This document shows positions 50,601 to 64,000 of a stretch of DNA of 64,000 nucleotides, one piece after another. This DNA is from Silurus meridionalis (Eukaryota; Chordata; Actinopteri; Siluriformes; Siluridae). Positions within the stretch are counted from its first letter, which is position 1, and each line of letters opens with the position of its first letter. The stretch is from the NCBI RefSeq assembly GCF_014805685.1, contig NC_060884.1, forward strand, positions 16,379,356-16,443,355, written 5' to 3'. The translations under genes and the position numbers were made by a program. The notes beneath the pieces were generated by a model. The model saw only the letters and a program-made list of their open reading frames with translations. It ran no database searches and was not told the DNA's origin.

Positions 50601-53600
50601 TCTACTCCAAGGCATTTACTGTTAATAGCTGAAAGATTGTTTTTTTTAATTGAAGGAAATTATTATTACTTTTGGTTGTTTTGTTGTTGGCCTGTGAAAA
50701 AAAGATTTACATTACAGGTAGTCGTCGACTTACGACCGCGATTGGGACCGACAAATCGGTCGCAACACGTAACATTTGGTCGTAAGTAGAGTAGGCAATA
50801 TATACAGTACCGTGAAATGATGCCGGGAAGCTGGTACGCACTGTCGTACGCCGCGGCTAGCGATTGTGGTGGTAATGGTTGAATGGTCGTAAGTTGACGA
50901 CTACCTGTATAAAGGAATTAGAAAGTCTATAGATAGAGAGAGTGAGAGAGAGAGAGAGACATAAGAAACGAATACCACTGATGTGTGTTTTAAATGTAAT
51001 TTCTCATGTTTTTATTATATTACACTTTGGTTGTTCCAGATTCAATATTTATGCACAACTAAAGTTTGTTTCCATATGAAAGGGTTCCAGAACATCTGGA
51101 GAGATGGAAAACATGCACAATTGCAGTCAATTTTTCAATAAATATTGAGTTTGGCCCGCGACATCGTCCCAGTTTTTTATTTTGGCCCATTGTGAATTTG
51201 AGTTTGACACCCCTGTTTTAGAGTCAAATAAAGTCAACTTAAGCTCATTAAATTCGAAGTGAAAGTCTGAGTTGCAAGGCGGATCAAGTAAAATCAAACG
51301 AAATGAAACCTGATGTTAAAATTGTGATTTAATCTTCTATATATACACATCCAAATGCGTCATATGTGGCGTCTTTGTTTGTTTGATGCAGGTGAGCAGT
51401 GGCTGTATGGCTGTTGGTTTTACCGACCAGGCGAGACCTTCCACCTTGCAACACGCAAGTTCCTGGAAAAGGAAGTTTTCAAGAGTGATTACTACAACAA
51501 AGTTCCTTTCAGTAAGATACTGGGGAAATGCATGGTCGTATTTGTAAAGGTAAACAAACGAAACAAAAATGTTCCCTTTGTATTTTTGCAGAAATTTATA
51601 TTAATTTAATGTTTGCCTGCATTCCATAAGAGGTTTATTTTTTTTGTTTGTTTTTTTCTCTCAGGATTATTTTAAGCTTCAGCCTGAAGGCTTTAAGCCT
51701 GAGGATGTCTTCGTTTGTGAGTCTCGTTACACAACTAGGACCAAGGCATTCAAGAAGATCAAGATGTGGACAATCCCACCAAGCTCTGTGAAATTAATTA
51801 CTCGTGATGTAGCGTTACCTGTAGTCCGAGTTGCGTCGATGTTTGTCAGTGCTGCAAGTCGGGACCAGGACAAGATCGCAGACGTTGCTGATGGCAGCTT
51901 CATTGAAAAAGTATGTATATTGTTTTTGTCTATTGACAGCTTCATGTCAGATTTCAAGTGTTTGTTACTTACAATTGTTGTACTTGCTACTTACAGGGAA
52001 GGGAGGCAGTTCCTGTAGAAGTGACGAGTGGTGAATCCGGATGTCAGTACTACGAACAGCTATGCTATAATAACATGTGGCTGAAAGTGGGTGATTGTGT
52101 CTACATCAGATCGCATGGATTGATACGGCCACGAATTTGCAGGCAAGCGAATTAAATTTAATTTTCATCCTTTTTTTCAGTCTCATACCTATTCTTGCTG
52201 AAGGTTTCTGTTTTGGTCATTATGGGCAGGATTGAAAAAATTTGGGAGCAGGATGGAGTTCCCTTTTTCTTTGGGCCTGTATTCCTGCACCCTGAAGAGA
52301 CTGAACATGAGCCCACAAGGATGTTCTACCAGCGTGAAGTGTTCCTGAGCAACCTGGAGGAGGCCTCCCCTATGATGTGCATTTTAGGTACAAACCTTCC
52401 TTTTGCTGTATGTTCTGTTATGTTTAGTGATTTCTAAAACAATAAAGGTATGTTTAGAAAGTATAAGATCTGAACCACATACTACAAACGTCATTATTTA
52501 TGTTCTGCTACATTTTATAATTGTATCTGGTATTCTGTCTTCTCTCTCCATAGGAAAGTGTTTTGTCTCCTCCTTCAAGGACTTTATTTCCTGTAGACCC
52601 ACTGAGTTTGTAGAGGAGAATGTACACGTGTGTGAGAGCCGCTACATCGAGAGTGAGAGGCAGATGAAAAAATTTAAAGGCCTCAAACGATTTTCCCTTT
52701 CAGCCAAAGTGGTAGATGATGAGATCTACTACTTCAGGTACTTAAGTATTTAATTTCTTAGTCAAAGCCAAGATAAGAAATATGTAATAGCTTTTTCCGT
52801 GTACAGACTACATGATATGAGCTATGCCATTAAAGTGTGCTTCTTCCGTTTATAGAAAGCCACTTGTGCCTTCCAAGGAGCCATCTCCCCTCCTGGATAA
52901 AAAGATTGAAGAGCTAGAGGCCAAATTTGCAGATATTGAAGACCTGGATGAAGATCTAGATGAGATGGAGGAGGATGATGACGAAGCACCAGCAACGCCC
53001 TCCATGACCCCGCATCAGGCTTCAATGACTAGCGATATGGACCTTCCTAACATACCATTGCAGGTCTTAACCTCATTGAGCTGTATACACACACTAAGCC
53101 TTCACATGAACATTATAGGCAGTGACTGTCTACACCTAAATGTAGCATGAGTTTCAGGTGAAGATTAACAGTAAAATAATTGTTACATCATGTTGATTAT
53201 TGCACATTCCTTTTTTTCTACACAGTCCACGCCGAAGATGATGAAAGGTCTGTCCAAGAAAGAAGGAGCCAAGCGCAAGATCAACATGAGTGGCTACATT
53301 CTGTTTAGCAGCGAGATGCGTGCTGTCATCAAGGCGCGGCACCCAGATTTCTCCTTCGGAGAGCTGAGTCGTCTAGTGGGTACCGAGTGGAGGAATCTGG
53401 AATCTACTAAGAAGTCAGAGTATGAAGGTAAATTCAACTCTCTGTTTTTTTTAAGTAGTGACCGCCGAGTGTTTCTTAAACACAATAAACGTACGTGGAC
53501 TCCTGCTTGGAGACCAAAGATTCCTTTCCTAATCAGTTTGTGTTTTTAATATTGTGTATGATCCTGAATCTTCAGAGCGGGCAGCTAAACTGGTAGAACA

Positions 53601-54063
53601 GCAAGAGCGAGAAAGGGCCCTCCAGCAGCAGCAGCAGCAGCAAGCGGCCTCTTCCCCGAGATCAGGTACCCCAGTCACGTCTCTGATGGTGCCTCCCCCA
53701 AGCTCTATGGGGATGCTAAACCAAGCCTTGGCACCTGTGCCAGGTAACAGCAAACCCCCCCTTATACCCTCTCCTCAAGACAATCAAGATGCAGCATCCG
53801 GGCACCCTACACATCTGTCGTTACCTACTGACCCTATCCATACCACGACTCATCTTCATCAGTTACCTGTCATTTCCCACCTCAGGAGCCCCATATATTT
53901 TGAATCATATTTCCAACTGTAGTTTCATTGTTGTGAATGTAATAGTATAATAATGCTTGTTGTATTGATATATTTGCATGATTACTATTTTTATTAACCT
54001 CCACACATGGAAGCATTACAGCTACATCTTCATTAATAACTTTATTGACGCCTTTACTGGTAT

Positions 54064-54103
<40 letters not shown>

Positions 54104-55466
54104 AGATTGCAGTGTCTTATGTTGTAGTGCATGACCAAACCCATTTGCATGTCACATATGCATGGATTCTTTTGTGTTTTCTCCTTTTTCACCCAAGGCA
54201 TGATGGGAAATTATGGCCCACCCTTCATGCCTATGCAGGGTCCTCCTGATAGCATGATGGGTATGGGTGGCACACCTCCTCACCCCATGGGGGTGCCCGC
54301 GTTGCCACCTCAACACTACTATGCATCAGGCATGGCTGGGTATCCTGGTATGCTCCCTCTTGGTAAGATGCATCCACGTGTGTGCAACTTCACCCACCAA
54401 CCAGAGGCCAGTATGTTCCGGCAAGGAACATTCACGATAATTATATCTGCATTTGGTTGAAATTTGCAGGTGGTGGTAGTGATGACATAATGGTAGTTCC
54501 ATGGCAGGGATCTTTTTACTGTGACAGAGGGTCAGTCATTGATGCAATGATGGCTTCTGGTTTTCCATATGGCAGTAAACAACTGTTTCACCAAACATTT
54601 AGCTATTTTTTTTTATGTATTATTAGAATTAAAAAAATTATGATCAATTTCATGTGGTAAAAGATCATTATACACTTAATTTAGATGCTGTACTTCAAAA
54701 GAATAACAACTAATGTACCACAGCTACACAGTCAAGCTACAAAATCCATAAATGCCAATAAAAAAAACATTTACATGATTTTACATGTAAACACATGATT
54801 GTAACTAGCCAGCTACATCCCTTGCTTCTTTCTCTACAGGGGGAATGGGACCTGGTATTAATGGTATGGCTGGAAGTCCTGGTCCAGGAAACCCTTACGG
54901 GCTACAGGTGAAAATCACATTCACTTTTATTTCATCTCTACTTTTAAACTAAGTTGTGTTGTGAGCTGTAATCCTAATGGTGTTTCCTCTTTAGATGGGT
55001 GCATATGGCCCTGGGCAGGTGGCTCCACCTCCATACCCAGGCCAGAGTCAGTTGGGTCAGTCTGCCCACCAACCACAAGGCGCACCCATGTTCGTAGCCC
55101 CGCCTCCCAGGCCACAGCGCCTCCTGCATTCAGAAGCATACCTGAAATATATAGAAGGGCTCAATGCTGATTGCCCCACTATCAGCAAATGGGACCAGAG
55201 TCTTCAGGGTGAGATGTATTATTATTTTTTTTTTTTTAAATGGCAAGATGTTTCTAAAATGACAATTCTGTTTTCTAACATATTTACTGTTACATTTTAC
55301 AGCTCAAAGGAAAGATTCTCGCCTCACTAGAGAGCAGGAGAGTCGCCTTCCCTCTCATTGGCTGAAAAGCAAAGGCGCTCACACCACAATGGTTGACGCA
55401 TTGTGGCGACTGAGAGATTTAATGACGAGAGACACTCTTAGCATCCGCCAAGCGTATAACCTTTAA
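41633..55466 (+). CDS. pbrm1: Polybromo-1 (BAF180), PBAF remodeller subunit
   Basis: Chromatin-targeting subunit of the PBAF SWI/SNF complex. 29 coding exons: 41633-41764, 43893-43990, 44155-44302, 44452-44604, 44744-44860, 44955-45023, 45113-45211, 45336-45421, 45702-45793, 45911-46127, 46291-46432, 46830-46918, 47027-47306, 47444-47549, 47710-48373, 48971-49182, 49638-49796, 51392-51549, 51665-51910, 51997-52142, 52230-52387, 52554-52737, 52856-53063, 53226-53427, 53576-53743, 54198-54362, 54840-54907, 54995-55208, 55303-55466. All phases join: 1647 residues, near the human length. Six bromodomains (about 45-150, 180-290, 350-450, 490-590, 620-735, and a divergent sixth at 750-870), two BAH domains (915-1035, 1110-1230), an HMG box (about 1335-1400), a Gln tract and a Pro/Gly/Met-rich C-terminus. 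Start MGSKRRR matches the family. Bromodomain 1 has YY where the next four have YN, as in human. Confidence 0.97.
41933..42891 (-). mobile_element. hAT transposon relic with 8-bp duplication
   Basis: The ends TAGGGCTGGGA and TCCCACCCCTA are inverted, and both sides carry GTATTTAT (41925-41932 and 42892-42899). The minus strand keeps a transposase piece, [16 protein letters not shown] then ALLSPEVRK, characteristic of ZBED-type hAT transposases. It lies in pbrm1 intron 1 and is too short to be autonomous. Confidence 0.85.
42905..43215 (+). mobile_element. LINE 3' tail fragment
   Basis: TGTAAAGTGCTCTTTGCTGT followed by ACCTGGCAATATACCTTTTC is a fish LINE terminus (a decayed 'caataaaccttttctgattct' ending). 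No coding remains. Confidence 0.45.
43281..43710. mobile_element. hAT MITE with near-perfect 8-bp duplication
   Basis: It begins CAGTGGTCCTCAACTCCCGG and ends TTTGAGGACCGCTG. Flanks are GTCTAAAG and ATCTAAAG (7 of 8). The inner GGGCCGTGG motif occurs inverted at both ends. It lies in pbrm1 intron 1. Confidence 0.8.
48594..48775 (-). mobile_element. tRNA-type SINE, antisense
   Basis: TTTGGCAGATATCTTTATCC then AGAGCGACTTACAGTGATCA at the left and GATTTGAACTCCTGACCTTC at the right. Reversed, the latter gives the tRNA-like B box. It lies in a pbrm1 intron. The same family in + orientation is at 58020-58185. Confidence 0.65.
50034..51215 (+). mobile_element. hAT (Charlie/GTF2IRD2-like) relic with perfect 8-bp duplication
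   Basis: The ends CAGGGGTGTCAAACTCA and TGAGTTTGACACCCCTG are exact inverted repeats, and TTTTAGAG flanks both sides (50026-50033, 51216-51223). The + strand retains the C-terminal part of a hAT transposase: [20 protein letters not shown] near 50185, then [20 protein letters not shown] near 50430, separated by frame breaks. It lies in a pbrm1 intron and hosts a nested MITE. Confidence 0.88.
50713..50909. mobile_element. Mariner-type MITE nested in the hAT element
   Basis: TACAGGTAGTCGTCGACTTA at the left is closely complemented by TAAGTTGACGACTACCTGTA at the right; length is 197 bp, with TA at the outer ends. No coding. Confidence 0.85.
52143..52229 (+). other. pbrm1: GC-AG intron of pbrm1
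   Basis: The exon ends TTTGCAG and the intron begins GCAAGC instead of GT; the acceptor is GGGCAG. Only this join keeps the BAH-2 frame (RPRIC-R-IEKIW). Confidence 0.8.
54067..54102. repeat. (TC)n microsatellite
   Basis: About 18 TC units in a pbrm1 intron. Confidence 0.9.
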
Positions 55467-55576
55467 CCCTTACACTTAAAACCCTGATACTCAGGACCCC
55501 CTATTTATGCAAGACGATACTTCAGCCAAATCGAATATAATTGTAAAGCAGCTGATTGTTCAGTATGTTCCACAGC

Positions 55577-55582
55577 AATAAA
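55577..55582 (+). terminator. pbrm1: Likely pbrm1 polyadenylation signal
   Basis: An AATAAA hexamer 111 bases after the stop. Other AATAAA-like hexamers near 56070 could serve a longer 3' UTR. Confidence 0.55.
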
Positions 55583-56375
55583 AATGTCCGCTTCTTCTTT
55601 TTTTTTATGTATGTATAAGATTTTAGTCATTTATATGGTTTCATATTGATGCACTGGAATGATCACAAATGCATTAGGTAACTTATAACTACTGAAATGA
55701 TGGATAATCATGTTCCTGATGAACTTTTAGGACTGTTTAGATGAAATGCTAATGCTTAGCTAAATACATCTGTTACAACTATCCCAGTTGAATGGATGTC
55801 TAGAGGAATCAAACACTGATTTAATGGAAAAGAAGTTCTGGCTTTAACCACTTTTAGGTCTTATTTATGGTACAAAATCACATCAAGTGGACTAACTGTA
55901 AAACAGTTGTATGTTACCAATATTTTATAATGTGTCAGAATAAGCTTTGTTTGTCTTTATTTTATTGAGAAATATTTTGTCATTTTGTTTGGTAAAATTA
56001 TAAAAAAAAAAAAGTGCTACTTTGTATTTGTGAGTTGATTTATTATCCCATAAATTTTAACATTCAAATAATAAATTGTTGATTTGATTTTATGAAATAA
56101 GACTGCATTGTGGAATTTGTTGCTGTGCTGATAGATATATGTGGGAAGGGAAAGGGTCATGTGATAGAAATTGCTGTTTCTGGTAGTTTGAGGGTCTGGA
56201 TGTTCACAAATATAAATATTCTTATTATGATGATGAAGATTTGCCTTTTTGACTGAGCAATTCCAAAGTATATCAGTCAATGAATGAATTGCAAAAAAAT
56301 TAAATAAAATTAATTACACAAAAAATAGCGTAATATTTCAATATTGTCAACGTATTGGTAAATTATTTGAGAAAT

Positions 56376-56458
<83 letters not shown>

Positions 56459-56550
56459 TATAAATATTATATAATTGGCGTCAAAAAGGGGTCTGTGAAG
56501 TTTAAGGTTTTGAATCAGAATGTATTCCAAGCACCATCTGCTTTCCGAAA
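55583..56550. other. pbrm1-stau1 spacer
   Basis: AT-rich, with an (AT)n tract at 56379-56450. No coding sequence or clear transposon seen. Part may be extended pbrm1 3' UTR. Confidence 0.4.
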
Positions 56551-56556
56551 CCAAGC

Positions 56557-56751
56557 CCGGAAGTGATGTAATTACCGGAAGTGGCTGGACCATTAGGCGA
56601 TTCTCTTTAGTGTTTGCCCTGTCTACTTTCTCTGCTCTACCTCACCTATAATTTAATTTCAACCCGCACTATATCACTCCCCAAAACCCGGACGCTAATG
56701 TCAACGTGCTTTCTCATGGAGTAATTTCCCCGTGGAGCGAAATAAGGCGAG
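56557..56751 (+). promoter_or_regulatory. stau1: Probable stau1 promoter and first 5' UTR exon
   Basis: Two ETS/GABP-type motifs CCGGAAGTG (56557-56565 and 56575-56583) lie 9 bases apart. A donor-like GGCGAG|GTGAGG follows at 56751/56752. The next exon would open after CTCTTGACAG at 57379 and carries the ATG at 57490. The transcription start is inferred. Confidence 0.5.
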
Positions 56752-57489
56752 GTGAGGTGCTGTGACGGGGAAAGCAGGATGCACCGCTCTGCTCTGCTCT
56801 CCTCTGCAAACCAGCTAGCAGTTAATATTAGCTGTATCTTCTGCTCCATTTCTGGCTTTAATGATAACATGTTAAATTGTCCATTCAATATAAAACCTGT
56901 TCGTTCTGTGTGTTTGGGGCGTGTGTCAGACATGCACTCAATTGCGTTTGCTGTTTATTTTTCATTCCGGTAAACCCGTGCAGGTGTAACAATGACTTCC
57001 GATTACCGGTTTCGCCTCTGTGTACTGGCTAATGTTAGCTAGCGGAGGCTACACTTCATTCTCAGCTACGTTTTATTGATCCACCGCGGTCACTTTTCTG
57101 ATGAACTGAAGGAGCCTTCCTCTTATCAACTCATCTCTATAGGAATACAGAAATGTCTGTTAGAAAAAGAGATTGTACTTACAGGATCAGCCTGAGACTG
57201 TCAAAGCATTCAGGACCGTAAACCTGTCATTGGCAGTGCTCCAATATACGATCTTTATATATCACATTATGGAGTTTATTAGAGTTTATTATTTTACCTT
57301 GGCTTATTGGGAAAACGCGGTGATGACGATTTCTTGTATTCTTTTTTTATTTTTTTTTTAATTTCGCTTCTCTTGACAGGCAGGGCTTTAGAATCTTCTA
57401 CGTGTCGTAAACAACCAGTCGCCTTTTCCTGAACCCGGATCATTGTAAGAACTCCGACTGCTTAAGCGTCTTTCTGATCATCCGCCAAA

Positions 57490-64000
<6,511 letters not shown>

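Noticed and set aside
52171..52229. Alternative acceptor TTTTTTTCAG at 52180 for the pbrm1 exon
   Set aside because: The sequence after it has no reading frame joining to the BAH domain; the GGGCAG acceptor at 52229 restores it.
53462..53550. In-frame read-through of the pbrm1 HMG-box exon past 53427
   Set aside because: A good GTAAAT donor is present, and the next exon ([14 protein letters not shown]) continues the family sequence.

Overview
This is nuclear DNA from a ray-finned fish. It is AT-rich and intron-rich, full of long TA, CA, CT and ATCT microsatellites, and carries typical teleost repeats: Tc1/mariner, hAT, RTE- and L2/CR1-like LINEs, and a tRNA-type SINE. A catfish-like or other ostariophysan fish fits the repeat style, but that is inference. 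I see no bacterial or viral genome, CRISPR array, tRNA gene or rRNA gene.

Layout. At 1-2540 three decayed DNA transposons lie back to back. At 2648-2827 are the last two coding exons of an unrecognised + strand gene, followed by its probable 3' UTR to about 3965. At 4591-9472 is a FAM3/ILEI-family secreted protein gene (+) with a solo LTR in one intron. From 9473 to about 19000 is a gene-poor stretch of relic transposons and microsatellites. At 19037-32349 (-), with a probable 5' UTR exon and promoter near 34.63-34.76 kb, is camk1 (Ca2+/calmodulin-dependent protein kinase I). I joined eleven coding exons in frame to 391 residues. From 34.8 to 40.8 kb are mostly LINE and Tc1 relics. At 41633-55466 (+) is pbrm1 (polybromo-1/BAF180), complete in 29 coding exons (1647 residues). 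At 57490-64000 (+) is stau1 (Staufen-1), with the first ten coding exons and the start of the eleventh; its 3' part lies outside the window.

How the genes relate. camk1 and pbrm1 are divergent, with probable promoters about 6 kb apart; pbrm1 and stau1 are in tandem, about 2 kb apart. The products act in different processes: a FAM3 cytokine-like protein is secreted, CaMKI relays Ca2+ signals, PBRM1 is the bromodomain subunit of the PBAF chromatin remodeller, and Staufen-1 binds double-stranded mRNA regions. This is ordinary vertebrate gene neighbourhood structure, not an operon. All exon joins were made by hand from splice signals, reading frame and remembered family sequence, not by alignment.

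I found no convincing new biological system. The observations most worth checking are a pair of complementary compound microsatellites flanking the in-frame, ATP-lysine-encoding exon of camk1; two possible camk1 C-termini; a strong-context upstream ORF before pbrm1; a GC-AG intron in pbrm1; a tandem NAGNAG acceptor in stau1; a MITE nested in a hAT element; and a solo LTR with a perfect target-site duplication.
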